The translations under genes were made by a program, and so were the position numbers. From Gammaproteobacteria bacterium (GTDB lineage Bacteria > Pseudomonadota > Gammaproteobacteria > JAADJB01), in assembly GCA_013151035.1 (NCBI GenBank), contig JAADJB010000054.1:1-49415 (forward strand): a DNA stretch of 49,415 nucleotides, in the 5' to 3' direction. Shown in pieces: positions 40,327-49,331 of this stretch. Under the pieces are notes generated by a model. That model made no database searches. It was not told where the DNA came from and saw nothing but the letters and a program-made list of their open reading frames with translations. How positions within the stretch are numbered: position 1 is the stretch's first letter; each line of letters starts with the position of its first letter.

Positions 40327-42339
40327 TTATCCGTCCAGCATGTTGCGTAGATTCGAGAGGTAGGCCTTGCCACGTTCTTGTTGTTGTTCGGGTGTTTTTT
40401 CTGAGGTTTTGCCTTCCCATTCGAGATCATCAGCGGGTAGCTCTTCCAGGAAACGGCTGGGTTCACATTCCTGCCACTCACCAGCGCGTTTACGTTTTTT
40501 GGCATAGCTAATGGTCAGGTTTTTTTGTGCACGGGTAATGCCGACGTAGGCGAGGCGGCGTTCTTCTTCAATGCCTTCTTCCTCTTGACTGTTCCTGTGC
40601 GGTAGCAAGTCTTCTTCAAAGCCACTGAGAAAGACATGGGGGAACTCCAGACCCTTGGCGGCATGCAGGGTCATCAGGTGGACACAGTTCTCATTCTTTT
40701 CATCGTCCTTATTTCTATCCAGGATATCCATCAGGCTGAGTCGATTAATCAGGTCGGTCAGGCTTTTGTCGGTATCTCCTTGTTTGGCAGCCTTTTTTAG
40801 CCATGCCAGCAGATCCTCAACATTCTTCCAACGACGTTCGGCATCATCCGGGTCTTTGCTACGCTCTGTAATCCAGCTCTCGTAGTTGATTTCTTTGACC
40901 AGTTCTTTAATCAGGCTGACCGGTTCTTTTTCCTGAGCGCGTAGGCTCAGTTCATGAACCCAGTCAGAAAAGCTCTGCACACGTAGGCAGGCACGCGTAC
41001 TCAGGTGTTGCTTGAGCTCAGGATGTTGGGCGGCATTGAGCAGACTCAAACCCTGCTCACCGGCAAAAATCGCCAACTTTTCCAGTGTGCTCATGCCAAT
41101 CTCACGCCTTGGGGTATTGACCGCGCGCAGGAAGGCGCGGTCATCATGGTCGTTGACCAATAGCCGCAGGTAGGCGACCAGATCCTTGACCTCGGCATAT
41201 TCGAAGAAGGACATGCCGCCACTGAGGTGATAGGCAATACTGTGTTCACGCAGCACCCGCTCAAAGGGACGCGATTGATGATTGCCACGGTACAATATGG
41301 CGTAGTCGCCATCTTTGCTGTTGTGGGCAAAACGGTGGTGCAGGATCTCGGAGACGATACGCTCGGCCTCGTGGTCGCCATCCTTGCAGGCCAGGATCTT
41401 TAGCGGGTCACCATAACCCAGTTCAGACCACAGGCGCTTTTCGAACAGGTGCTTATTGTTTGATATCAATTGGTTGGCACATTTCAGGATGCGTCCACTG
41501 GAACGGTAGTTCTGCTCCAGTTTGATCACCTTGAGACGCGGAAAGTCCTCACCCAGGCGATTCAGGTTTTCGGGCTGGGCGCCGCGCCAGGTATAGATGG
41601 ATTGATCGTCATCACCCACCGCAGTAAATAGTCCTAACTTTCCCACCAGTTGGCGTACCAGTTCATATTGCGCGCTATTGGTATCCTGATATTCATCCAC
41701 CAGCAGGTAGCGGATCTGTAGCTGCCAGCGTTCACGCACCTCATCATTGTCCTGCAACAGGTACACCGGTTGGGAGATCAGGTCATCCAGATCAAAGGCA
41801 TTATAGGCGTGCAGGGCACGTTGATATTCTATATAGAGATGTGCTGCTACGGTTTGTTGGTTATCTTCCGCCTTAAATAGCGCGCCTTGGGGTGTAATCA
41901 GGTCATTCTTCCAGTTTGATATCTGCCAGCGTACCGGATCGGCCTCGATATTCAGTTTTTGTGATCGAATCAACTCATTGAGTAGCTGGGTGCAGTCCTG
42001 ATAATCGAAGATGGAAAAGCCTTTACGGTATCCCAGGTGTTTGTGCTCACGCTTGAGGATGGTGAGTCCCAGGGTATGAAAGGTGGATATCCTGAGACCG
42101 CGCGAGGCCTTGCTATCGAGCAGGTTGGATACCCTTTCACGCATCTCCCGCGCCGTCTTGTTGGTAAAGGTAACGGCACTGATATGTTTGGGGCTAATGC
42201 CCTGTTGCTGAATCAGGTGGGCAATCTTATAGGTGATGACACGGGTCTTGCCACTGCCAGCACCGGCAAGTACCAGTAAAGGGCCATCAACATGATGGAC
42301 GGCATCACGCTGGCGAGGATTGAGGCTAGAAATGGACAC
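40327..42339 (-). CDS. rep: ATP-dependent DNA helicase Rep
   Basis: A 670-residue superfamily 1A helicase, close to the 673 of E. coli Rep. Walker A is LAGAGSGKTRVIT, motif II is VDEYQDTN, motif III is AVGDDDQSIYTWRGA, and later VHLMTLHAAKGLEF and RRLAYVGITRAQ. Rep clears proteins ahead of the replication fork. The start MSISSLNPRQRDAV fits Rep rather than UvrD. The C-terminus (LSNLRNMLDG) is complete. Confidence 0.95.
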   Translation of the reverse strand: MSISSLNPRQRDAVHHVDGPLLVLAGAGSGKTRVITYKIAHLIQQQGISPKHISAVTFTNKTAREMRERVSNLLDSKASRGLRISTFHTLGLTILKREHKHLGYRKGFSIFDYQDCTQLLNELIRSQKLNIEADPVRWQISNWKNDLITPQGALFKAEDNQQTVAAHLYIEYQRALHAYNAFDLDDLISQPVYLLQDNDEVRERWQLQIRYLLVDEYQDTNSAQYELVRQLVGKLGLFTAVGDDDQSIYTWRGAQPENLNRLGEDFPRLKVIKLEQNYRSSGRILKCANQLISNNKHLFEKRLWSELGYGDPLKILACKDGDHEAERIVSEILHHRFAHNSKDGDYAILYRGNHQSRPFERVLREHSIAYHLSGGMSFFEYAEVKDLVAYLRLLVNDHDDRAFLRAVNTPRREIGMSTLEKLAIFAGEQGLSLLNAAQHPELKQHLSTRACLRVQSFSDWVHELSLRAQEKEPVSLIKELVKEINYESWITERSKDPDDAERRWKNVEDLLAWLKKAAKQGDTDKSLTDLINRLSLMDILDRNKDDEKNENCVHLMTLHAAKGLEFPHVFLSGFEEDLLPHRNSQEEEGIEEERRLAYVGITRAQKNLTISYAKKRKRAGEWQECEPSRFLEELPADDLEWEGKTSEKTPEQQQERGKAYLSNLRNMLDG

Positions 42340-42524
42340 AGATATTCTTTTTGATCAGGCTTCAGGAAGAGGAGATTGTACTCGTTCGGATGGATGTGTG
42401 TATGAAAATATGTTGCCTTGACACCCTGTAATAATGAACTAATCTTATATTCAAGAGATAAATTGATTTATTGTTTATCTTTCTTCAAGACAAGATGTCG
42501 GTAAAACCGGCAGAGGAGTCGATC

Positions 42525-42767
42525 ATGAGTAAGGATATCAACATTGTAGACATTATCGTCCATCTCCATCCAGAGAATTCCTGTGATGACACAGATAAGA
42601 TTGAGCAGGAACTGCGTGATCGTGATGGTGTGGTTTCCGTGCATTTTAATGCAGAGGCACATCCCCATGCCGTTGTTGTAGCGTACAACCCGGATGCTGT
42701 TACCTCACAACAGTTACTTGCCGGGATCAGACAATGTGACAAGGCAGCAATGATGGCAGGTCTGTAG
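42525..42767 (+). CDS. HMA-like small protein
   Basis: An 80-residue protein with a ferredoxin-like pattern: INIVDIIVHLHPENS, then IEQELRDRDGVVSVHFN and HAVVVAYNPDAVT. This resembles heavy-metal-associated domains, but the MxCxxC metal site is absent (only single cysteines near 19 and 70), so metal binding is doubtful. The start is ATG 42525 with GAGGAG 6 bases upstream. A broken cytochrome gene follows on the same strand, and the two may once have formed a unit. Confidence 0.6.
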   Translation: MSKDINIVDIIVHLHPENSCDDTDKIEQELRDRDGVVSVHFNAEAHPHAVVVAYNPDAVTSQQLLAGIRQCDKAAMMAGL

Positions 42768-42835
42768 CTTTTGCAAGGGAGGGTTGATTGTGATGGCGGG
42801 GCTGGAGGTTTTTTATCCGGCCCTTGTGCTGTGAT

Positions 42836-43272
42836 ATGTTAAAAAAGCATAAAATCACATGGCTGATCATCGCTGTTGCAGCCATTGGGTTTTTGGCTTG
42901 GCGCATGATCAGGTCGATGAATATCTTTGTCGTCTCGGAGGCGTTTGAGATGCCGGTTGATACCACCGAGATACCGGCATTGTTGAATACCTTGAGTGCC
43001 AAAGAATGTGCGGCATGCCATCAGGAATTTTATGATGAGTGGTCGACTACCATGCATAGTCAGGCATGGACAGATCCTTGGCCCCTACGGTGATACCCAG
43101 GCAACCACGTAACTATTCTTTTGAATATTCTAGCAAGGGTAAGGTTAGACCGACAGCCGTTGAAGTGACTGTGCGTTATCATCTGATGGATATAAGGCGC
43201 CACGAACGCATCAAGCACAAGAACGTGGTGCCTATATCCTATGAGGTTTATCGTGAGCGTGTGGCTATTTAG
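42836..43272 (+). pseudogene. Internally deleted multihaem cytochrome c-like gene
   Basis: The first part encodes a membrane anchor (about residues 8-25) and the first haem motif in LSAKECAACHQEFYDEWSTT and MHSQAW, then stops at 43091-43093. From about 43066 another frame gives a C-terminal part, RNYSFEYSSKG and VEVTVRYHLMDI with PISYEVYRERVAI. Related cytochromes carry several more haem sites between these two parts. A deletion with frameshift near 43075-43095 explains this. The stop overlaps the end of the opposing PEP-CTERM gene. Confidence 0.65.
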
Positions 43273-43964
43273 CTTTTATCCTTACGACGCGCGACAGCAA
43301 CCAGACCTAAAAGACCTGAACCAAACAACCAGGCTGCTGCAGGAATGGGCACTACGGATGCGTTAATGGTGTCAATCCTGAAACTATCGGTATCACCATC
43401 GGCCCAAATCAATATCTGTGTGCCGGCTACGTTGTTAAATGTATATTCATCAAACTGTCCGGGTACACCGGTGGCCAGTGGTGAAATATCATTGGCATTG
43501 AAGTCTGTAAGGATATTGACCCCATCGACTGTCAGATTAAAATCATCGCCAGCTGATGATGTGAAGGAGTCAAAATTGATGTAATTCAGACTGATGACCT
43601 GATCAAATGTAAATAACAAGCCTTCATCAAGATCAGTGCTACTATTGCCTCCATCCATATTAGTTCCATCGCTAGGGTCGCTAACGACACCTAAATTACC
43701 CGATGTTGAGCTGCTGACGTAGATACCATTACTACCTGTTAATGCGGTTGAAAGAACCACATCACCATTGGTATCAAGAGTAATCGTGTATGCTTGTACA
43801 TTAACGTTTATGCCACCTGATGTCATACTGACACTATCGTTGATACTGCCACCAGTGACACCCAGATTGGTATAATTAAAGTTAAAGACCGCAGCAGAAG
43901 CGGTATTTATTACCAATACGGGTAATAGACTTATCAGGCTTTTCATTATCGTTTTTTTATTCAT
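43269..43964 (-). CDS. PEP-CTERM-type exported protein
   Basis: A 231-residue protein: signal peptide (about 1-24, ending TASA), then a Gly/Ser/Asn/Asp-rich all-beta body (FNFNYTNLGVTGGSINDSV, later NYINFDSFTSSAGDDFNL). The C-terminal sorting signal is VPIPAAAWLFGSGLLGLV with an ARRK end. An exosortase elsewhere would cleave the tail. GAGGAAG lies 7 bases before the ATG. It shares the tail type, but not the body, with the protein at 13936-14559. Confidence 0.82.
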   Translation of the reverse strand: MNKKTIMKSLISLLPVLVINTASAAVFNFNYTNLGVTGGSINDSVSMTSGGINVNVQAYTITLDTNGDVVLSTALTGSNGIYVSSSTSGNLGVVSDPSDGTNMDGGNSSTDLDEGLLFTFDQVISLNYINFDSFTSSAGDDFNLTVDGVNILTDFNANDISPLATGVPGQFDEYTFNNVAGTQILIWADGDTDSFRIDTINASVVPIPAAAWLFGSGLLGLVAVARRKDKS

Positions 43965-44260
43965 TTTAATCTTCCTCGTTATGTTAAATAACCTTCAAAC
44001 TACAGTGTTTTGTTGCAATATCCATTCCAAATTTATTAATTCTTTAATATTCATTTAGTTATGTGATGATGGGTTAGGTTATGTAATGACTGGTTTGATA
44101 AGAGTGTAATATATTCTGACATCATTGCCCTGGTTAGCTCACCGCAGTTTTTTTATAAATACTATAAAATACAGTGTGTTGTTAGTGGGTTTTGGCATAG
44201 TTAGCGAGGCGCTGGTAAGTGTAAGATATTTTGACAGGTCTGTGGGTGGTATCCATGGCT
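43965..44260. other. Spacer between PEP-CTERM and comM genes
   Basis: AT-rich. I see no gene, hairpin or repeat that I can support. It holds the upstream region of the PEP-CTERM gene and the 3' side of comM. Confidence 0.4.
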
Positions 44261-45745
44261 CTACAGACATCGATATTGTACTGCCTCAGCCAGGTGATGT
44301 TGTTGTATCTGTGGCTCTTGTTGTAGGTCGGCAATGGTTCTGGCGACCTTGAGGATACGGTGGTGGCTGCGGGTGGAGAGGTGGAATTGTTCCAGCATCT
44401 GTTGCAGGAATTGTCGGTTTTTAGTTGATAGCGAGCAATAGCTATCGAGGTGTTGGTGAGACAATTGTGCATTGATGCATTGCCCTCGCGCCTGTTGCAG
44501 ATCACGCGCCTGAATGACCCGTTGCAGGATCTCACTGCTGGGTGTTTCGTGGTGTTCCTCTAGTTGAGAGAAATGGATTCTAGGTAGATGGATTTGCAGG
44601 TCGATGCGATCTAATAGTGGGCCGGAGATCTTGTGACGATAGCGTTGAACCTGTTCACTGCTGCAATTACAGTCTTTATCGGGATCACCCAGATAACCGC
44701 AGGGACAGGGGTTCATCGCGGCAATGAGTTGAAATCGGGCAGGGAAGCGTACTTGTTGGGCGGCACGGGAGATGGTGATGGCGCCGGACTCAATGGGTTC
44801 ACGTAATACCTCCAGTGTTTTGCGGCTGAATTCGGGAAGTTCGTCCAGAAACAGGATGCCGTGGTGGGCGAGGGAGACCTCGCCAGGTCTTGGGTGGGAG
44901 CCGCCGCCAGCAATGGCAATGGATGATGCGGTGTGATGGGGGCTACGAAAGGGACGTTGTTTCCAGTTTTCGTGTTTGAATGGGGTGTGGCTCAAGCTAA
45001 TGATGCTAGCGCTCTCCAGTGCTTCATTATCACTGAGCGGTGGCAGTATGCCCGGCAGGCAATTGGCGAGCAGGGTCTTACCGGTACCCGGAGGCCCTTG
45101 CATCAACATACTGTGACCACCCGCTGCGGCTATCTCCAGTGCGCGTTTGGCGGCATGATGTCCACGCACATGAGCAAGATCGGGGTATTTGGGGGTATTA
45201 ATCAGAATGTTGCCTTGGTAGTCGGGGAGTCGTTGGCTGTGATTCAGGTGGGCGGTGACATCCAATAGATGGCCAGCGGCATGAATTCGGGTTTGTTGGG
45301 ACAGACTCGCCTCGTGGGCATTTTCCAGTGGTAATATCAGGGTGTGTTGGCTGGCACTGGCGTGTATGGCGATGGGTAAGATGGATTTAATCGGGCGTAA
45401 CAGACCTGATAGTGCTAATTCTCCAATGAATTCATATTGTTCCATCTCTTTGTCGGGGATCTGTCGGGACGCGGCGAGGATGCCGAGGGCAATGGCAAGG
45501 TCAAAGCGGGTGCCTTCCTTGGGAAGATCGGCAGGAGCCAGGTTGATGGTGATGCGTTTTTGTGGAAACTCAAAGTGGCTGTTAATAATGGCAGTGCGTA
45601 CCCGATCCTTGCTTTCGCGTACGGCAGTCTCGGCCAGTCCTACGATGGTCATACCGGGCAGACCGTTGCCTAAGTGTACCTCGATGATAACGACGGGTGC
45701 ATCAATGCCAAGACTGGCGCGGCTGTATAGGGTTGCGAGTGACAT
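44261..45745 (-). CDS. comM: ComM/YifB family Mg-chelatase-like ATPase
   Basis: A 494-residue protein. An N-terminal Lon-protease-like domain (1-165; ASLGIDAPVVIIEVHLGNGL) precedes an AAA+ domain with Walker A GPPGTGKTLLA and ILFLDELPEFSR as Walker B. CPCGYLGDPDKDCNCS supplies a zinc-binding Cys cluster, and a C-terminal helical domain ends LAEAVQYRCL. ComM promotes branch migration during natural transformation. Other competence genes are not here. It lies beside ubiK, as in other gammaproteobacteria. Confidence 0.95.
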   Translation of the reverse strand: MSLATLYSRASLGIDAPVVIIEVHLGNGLPGMTIVGLAETAVRESKDRVRTAIINSHFEFPQKRITINLAPADLPKEGTRFDLAIALGILAASRQIPDKEMEQYEFIGELALSGLLRPIKSILPIAIHASASQHTLILPLENAHEASLSQQTRIHAAGHLLDVTAHLNHSQRLPDYQGNILINTPKYPDLAHVRGHHAAKRALEIAAAGGHSMLMQGPPGTGKTLLANCLPGILPPLSDNEALESASIISLSHTPFKHENWKQRPFRSPHHTASSIAIAGGGSHPRPGEVSLAHHGILFLDELPEFSRKTLEVLREPIESGAITISRAAQQVRFPARFQLIAAMNPCPCGYLGDPDKDCNCSSEQVQRYRHKISGPLLDRIDLQIHLPRIHFSQLEEHHETPSSEILQRVIQARDLQQARGQCINAQLSHQHLDSYCSLSTKNRQFLQQMLEQFHLSTRSHHRILKVARTIADLQQEPQIQQHHLAEAVQYRCL

Positions 45746-45792
45746 GGATTCCTTTCCTTATTTTCACCCATTCCATTGGGTGTGTTACGTAG

Positions 45793-45818
45793 GTCGGGTT
45801 TACCCAAGGGAGCCCGAC
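45793..45818. repeat. REP-like hairpin
   Basis: GTCGGG pairs with CCCGAC around a 14-base loop that can itself pair (CCC/GGG). It is preceded by GTAG and followed by AAT. It is in the gap between comM and ubiK and is similar in style to the GTTGGGTT hairpin at 13583. Confidence 0.4.
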
Positions 45819-45823
45819 AATAT

Positions 45824-46072
45824 TTATTTGATAATTTGTGCCTCAAGCTCTGTTACACGGCGCTCCATTTCCTTGAGTTTCTTGCGGGTTTTTTCCAGCA
45901 CCAGGCGCTGCACCTCAAATTCCTCATGGGTGACCAGGTCAAGTTTACTCAGGCTGGCTTGCAGGGCGGCATGCAGGTTCTTGTCCAGATCCTGTTGCAG
46001 TTCGCGGATACCCGAGGGCACATTGGCGGATACCTTGCGGGCGAGTTCATCAAATATCTTTGGATCAATCAT
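45824..46072 (-). CDS. ubiK: Ubiquinone biosynthesis accessory factor UbiK
   Basis: An 82-residue BMFP/YqiC protein: MIDPKIFDELARKVSANVP and LQQDLDKNLHAALQASLSK, then a long C-terminal coiled coil (LVLEKTRKKLKEMERRVTEL). UbiK helps UbiJ in the ubiquinone assembly complex. ATG 46072 is chosen over 46090 because AGGA lies 8 bases before it and the family starts with MID. It is divergent from torF, with the nitrogen-regulatory region between. Confidence 0.92.
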   Translation of the reverse strand: MIDPKIFDELARKVSANVPSGIRELQQDLDKNLHAALQASLSKLDLVTHEEFEVQRLVLEKTRKKLKEMERRVTELEAQIIK

Positions 46073-46129
46073 AGGGTAGATCCTACGCATTCATCGCCGG
46101 TGCGTCTAGTACCCGCTTTCTGTGTGGCC

Positions 46130-46186
46130 GCACTCTTTTAGTGCGATGTACCGCCATGATGGGGCTGGTTAGCGATGTATTAGTGC
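46130..46186 (+). promoter_or_regulatory. Two NtrC-like binding sites
   Basis: GCACTCTTTTAGTGC (46130-46144) is a perfect GCACT-N5-AGTGC dyad, the NtrC form. GCGATGTATTAGTGC (46172-46186) is a second, weaker site. They are 42 bases apart, four helical turns, and lie about 70-125 bases upstream of the sigma-54 promoter, a normal enhancer position. Confidence 0.65.
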
Positions 46187-46251
46187 AGTAAGCCTATTGT
46201 GTAGGCTGTGTGTTACTTGCTAATTCATTGTTTATGTTGTATTTTATCAGA

Positions 46252-46268
46252 TTGGCACAAGCCTTGCT
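46252..46268 (+). promoter_or_regulatory. Sigma-54 promoter of torF-glnK-amtB
   Basis: TTGGCAC, 5 bases, then TTGCT. The -24 GG (46254-46255) and -12 GC (46266-46267) have the exact required spacing, and the match to TGGCACG-N4-TTGCW is nearly complete. It lies about 70 bases before the torF ATG. Confidence 0.8.
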
Positions 46269-46340
46269 AAAGTTTTAGGTATCCATTTATAAAAAATGGA
46301 ACTATTTTTGGTTTTTTTAAATAAATACAGGAAACAAGAG

Positions 46341-47027
46341 ATGAATAAATTTACAAAAAGTATAGTTGCCGGCGCATTAGTTATGGGCTCTTCAGCAGCT
46401 ATGGCGGAGATTACAGCAAACGTGGCATTAACAACCAACTATGTCTTTCGTGGTTTAACCCAGACGGTTAATGATGGCGCTATTCAAGGTGGATTTGATT
46501 ACACCCACGAATCCGGTTTTTATGCCGGTACCTGGGCATCTAATGTTAATTATGGCATGGCAGACTCAATCTCCCTGGAAGTAGATACCTACTTTGGTTT
46601 TGGTGGTGATCTGGGTAATGGTGCCTCTTACGATCTGGGCTTTATTCGTTATAACTACGATGGTGATTCCAGTGTAAATATCAACGAAGTTTATGTCGGT
46701 GTCGGTTATGACTTTTCCGAGACCATTAGTGGTTCTGCCAGCTATGCCTATAGCTCAGACTATGGTTCAGGTCTGGATGCATCCTATTTATCTGCTGGTG
46801 TAGATGTTGTTTTACCTGAAGGCTTTGGTGCCAGCTTTACACTTTCCAGAGCGGATGGTGATACTTACGGCGCCAATGATTACCTTGATTTCAAACTGGG
46901 TCTGACCAAGTCTTTTGAAGGTCTTGATTTTGAAGTTAATTACACCGATACCGATCTGAGTGCAACGCAAGCAGTTAATAATGACAATAGTGGTCGTTTC
47001 ATGCTGACTGTTTCCAAGAGCCTTTAA
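46341..47027 (+). CDS. TorF family putative porin
   Basis: A 228-residue outer-membrane protein (TIGR02001). The signal peptide is 1-22 (SSAAMA-E). It then has NVALTTNYVFRGLTQTVND and repeated beta strands with aromatic ends, and it ends in a strand with terminal hydrophobic residues (FMLTVSKSL). The start is ATG 46341 with AGGAAAC about 8 bases upstream. It precedes glnK-amtB, a common arrangement, and is controlled by the sigma-54 promoter, so it may let ammonium or small nitrogen compounds cross the outer membrane (inference). Confidence 0.88.
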   Translation: MNKFTKSIVAGALVMGSSAAMAEITANVALTTNYVFRGLTQTVNDGAIQGGFDYTHESGFYAGTWASNVNYGMADSISLEVDTYFGFGGDLGNGASYDLGFIRYNYDGDSSVNINEVYVGVGYDFSETISGSASYAYSSDYGSGLDASYLSAGVDVVLPEGFGASFTLSRADGDTYGANDYLDFKLGLTKSFEGLDFEVNYTDTDLSATQAVNNDNSGRFMLTVSKSL

Positions 47028-47041
47028 GGTTTATAACCAAT

Positions 47042-47428
<387 letters not shown>

Positions 47429-47442
47429 GAGAGGGTAAGATA

Positions 47443-48696
47443 ATGGAAGGATTAAGTGAAGTAAGTTATGCGCTCGATACGTTTTATTTTCTGGTAATGG
47501 GTGCGTTGGTGATGTGGATGGCCGCAGGCTTTTCCATGTTGGAGGCAGGTCTGGTTCGAGCCAAGAATACGGCTGAGATCCTGACCAAGAATATCGCCTT
47601 GTATGCGATTGCCAGCATTATGTATATGCTGATTGGTTATAGCACAATGTATCCGGGTGATGCCGCTATTAGTGCTCTGTGGCCAGGTCTAGGTGGTGTT
47701 CTGGGTCTTGCAGATAACAGTGCTGCATCCGTTACATCGGGTGCTGATGGTGCACCTTATTACTCGGTATTATCCGATTTCTTCTTTCAGGTTGTTTTTG
47801 TTGCGACAGCGATGTCTATCGTATCCGGTGCCATTGCTGAGCGTATGAAGCTGTGGTCATTCCTGGTATTTGCTGTGGTGATGACGGGTTTCATCTATCC
47901 AGTACAGGGTTATTGGAAATGGGGCGGTGGCTTCCTGGATCAACTGGGATTCCTGGATTTTGCAGGTTCTGGTGTGGTTCATCTTTGTGGTGCCGCTGCG
48001 GCTCTGGCGGGTGTTTTGCTGCTAGGTGCTCGTAAGGGTAAATACAGTGAAAATGGTGAGGTTCATCCTATTCCGGGTGCCAATCTACCCATGGCAACTT
48101 TAGGTACCTTTATCCTGTGGTTGGGCTGGTTTGGTTTCAATGGTGGTTCTCAGTTACAGATAACAGGCGTAGAAAATGCCAATGCGGTGGCTCTGATCTT
48201 TGTTAATACCAATGCGGCTGCTGCCGGTGGTGTGGTTGCTGCCATGCTGGCTGCGCGTATGTTGTTTGGTAAGACGGATCTGACCATGGCATTGAATGGT
48301 GCGCTGGCAGGTCTGGTTGCTATTACGGCTGAACCCTTAACGCCAACGCCTTTACTGGCTACCATGATTGGTGCGATTGGTGGTGTTCTGGTGGTGTTCT
48401 CAATCGTGAGCATGGATAAGTTCCGTATTGATGATCCTGTCGGTGCAATCTCGGTGCATGGTGTCGTGGGTATGTGGGGTCTGATAGCGGTTGTGTTATC
48501 AAACCCTGATGCGACGCTGGTTGCTCAGTTAACTGGTTTGGCGACTATCTTTGTCTGGACCTTTGTCATGAGCCTGATTGTTTGGGGCGTGATCAAGGCG
48601 GTCATGGGTATCCGTGTTAGTGAAGAAGAGGAATATGATGGTGTGGATCTGGCCGAATGTGGTCTGGAAGCCTATCCTGAGTTTACCAATAAGTAG
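47443..48696 (+). CDS. amtB: Ammonium transporter AmtB
   Basis: A 417-residue protein with about 11 membrane segments and no signal peptide extension. The twin-His pore is formed by H in GVVHLCGAAAALAG and in SVHGVVGMWG. It also has FSMLEAGLVRAKNTAEI and GWFGFNGGSQL. The cytosolic tail ends EEYDGVDLAECGLEAYPEF. It conducts ammonium and is regulated by GlnK. A terminator follows. Confidence 0.96.
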   Translation: MEGLSEVSYALDTFYFLVMGALVMWMAAGFSMLEAGLVRAKNTAEILTKNIALYAIASIMYMLIGYSTMYPGDAAISALWPGLGGVLGLADNSAASVTSGADGAPYYSVLSDFFFQVVFVATAMSIVSGAIAERMKLWSFLVFAVVMTGFIYPVQGYWKWGGGFLDQLGFLDFAGSGVVHLCGAAAALAGVLLLGARKGKYSENGEVHPIPGANLPMATLGTFILWLGWFGFNGGSQLQITGVENANAVALIFVNTNAAAAGGVVAAMLAARMLFGKTDLTMALNGALAGLVAITAEPLTPTPLLATMIGAIGGVLVVFSIVSMDKFRIDDPVGAISVHGVVGMWGLIAVVLSNPDATLVAQLTGLATIFVWTFVMSLIVWGVIKAVMGIRVSEEEEYDGVDLAECGLEAYPEFTNK

Positions 48697-48721
48697 TTAT
48701 ATCTCTGCCATGGATGGTCAG

Positions 48722-48745
48722 CGGGCGCCTTGTGCGCCCGTTTTT
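48722..48745 (+). terminator. Rho-independent terminator of amtB
   Basis: CGGGCGC pairs with GCGCCCG around CTTGT, followed by TTTTT. It lies about 25 bases after the stop codon. Confidence 0.85.
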
Positions 48746-48813
48746 ATTGACAACAAGGAATAATAACTGATAGAATTAGTCAGGTATTATTTGAAATTAG
48801 ATAGGTGATGGAA

Positions 48814-49149
48814 ATGGAAGTTGAAGTAAATGGTAAAACCATTGAATTAAGCGAAGCCGGTTGGTTATTAAACCTGGATGAGTGGAATGAAGATCTTGCG
48901 GTTGAGGTTGCAAAGAACGAGAATGTGCCTGAGATGACGGATGAGCACTGGGATATCGTGAATACAGCCCGCGAGTTATTTGTTGAAAATGGCGTTGTCT
49001 CTGAGCCACGTGCCTTTAGCAAGATTATGAAGGGTAAATTTGGCAAGGATCGTAGTAGTCAGAAATATATCTATTCCCTGTTTCCTACGGGCCTGATCAA
49101 GTGTGCTAACAAGATTGCCGGTTTACCGCGTCCGAAGGGGTGTAGTTAA
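48814..49149 (+). CDS. TusE/DsrC family sulfur relay-like protein
   Basis: A 111-residue protein of DsrC/TusE type: MEVEVNGKTIELSEAGWLLN, then EDLAVEVAKNENV, EHWDIVNTAREL and YLYRLFP-like KYIYSLFPTG. The tail ends LPRPKGCS, so the penultimate Cys that carries sulfur is present. DsrC has a second Cys in ACK, 10 residues before it. Here that place is Asn, and a Cys appears two positions earlier (KCANKIAGLP). It is therefore not a canonical DsrC and lies nearer TusE. ATG 48814 is chosen for its AGGTG at 6 bases. A terminator follows. Confidence 0.88.
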   Translation: MEVEVNGKTIELSEAGWLLNLDEWNEDLAVEVAKNENVPEMTDEHWDIVNTARELFVENGVVSEPRAFSKIMKGKFGKDRSSQKYIYSLFPTGLIKCANKIAGLPRPKGCS

Positions 49150-49181
49150 GCCTTCGCTTTACGCATACTGTGTTACATTGA

Positions 49182-49208
49182 AGGGGCGACTTTGGTCGCT
49201 CCTTTTTT
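49182..49208 (+). terminator. Rho-independent terminator of the TusE/DsrC-like gene
   Basis: AGGGGCGAC pairs with GTCGCTCCT, with one G-T pair, around TTTG, followed by TTTTTT. Confidence 0.85.
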
Positions 49209-49275
49209 TGTTTTTGTAATAATAGTCTCTGTTTGGTTCGAGCCATCCCTGGCTCTTGAGTGAATGAGTTTTGTT

Positions 49276-49331
49276 GGTGCGCAATGCGCACCCTACCGGG
49301 TGAAATTTATTGGGTGTTGATTGGGGTAGGG
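49276..49331. repeat. GTAGGGTGCG-type repeat at the right edge
   Basis: GGTGCGCAATGCGCACCCTA (from 49276) is followed by a spacer like that at 7338 (GGTGAAAT, TTATTGGG) and by GGGTAGGGTG to 49331. This is the same inverted pair as at 7318-7408, but the right unit is cut short. The remaining 84 bases to the window end show no gene I can support. Confidence 0.7.

Noticed and set aside
42525-42767. Metal-binding HMA chaperone
   Set aside because: The fold pattern is similar but the CxxC metal site is missing, so I call it only HMA-like.
44125-44352. Open frame across the 3' end of comM
   Set aside because: It overlaps comM on the other strand and has no family resemblance or ribosome site.
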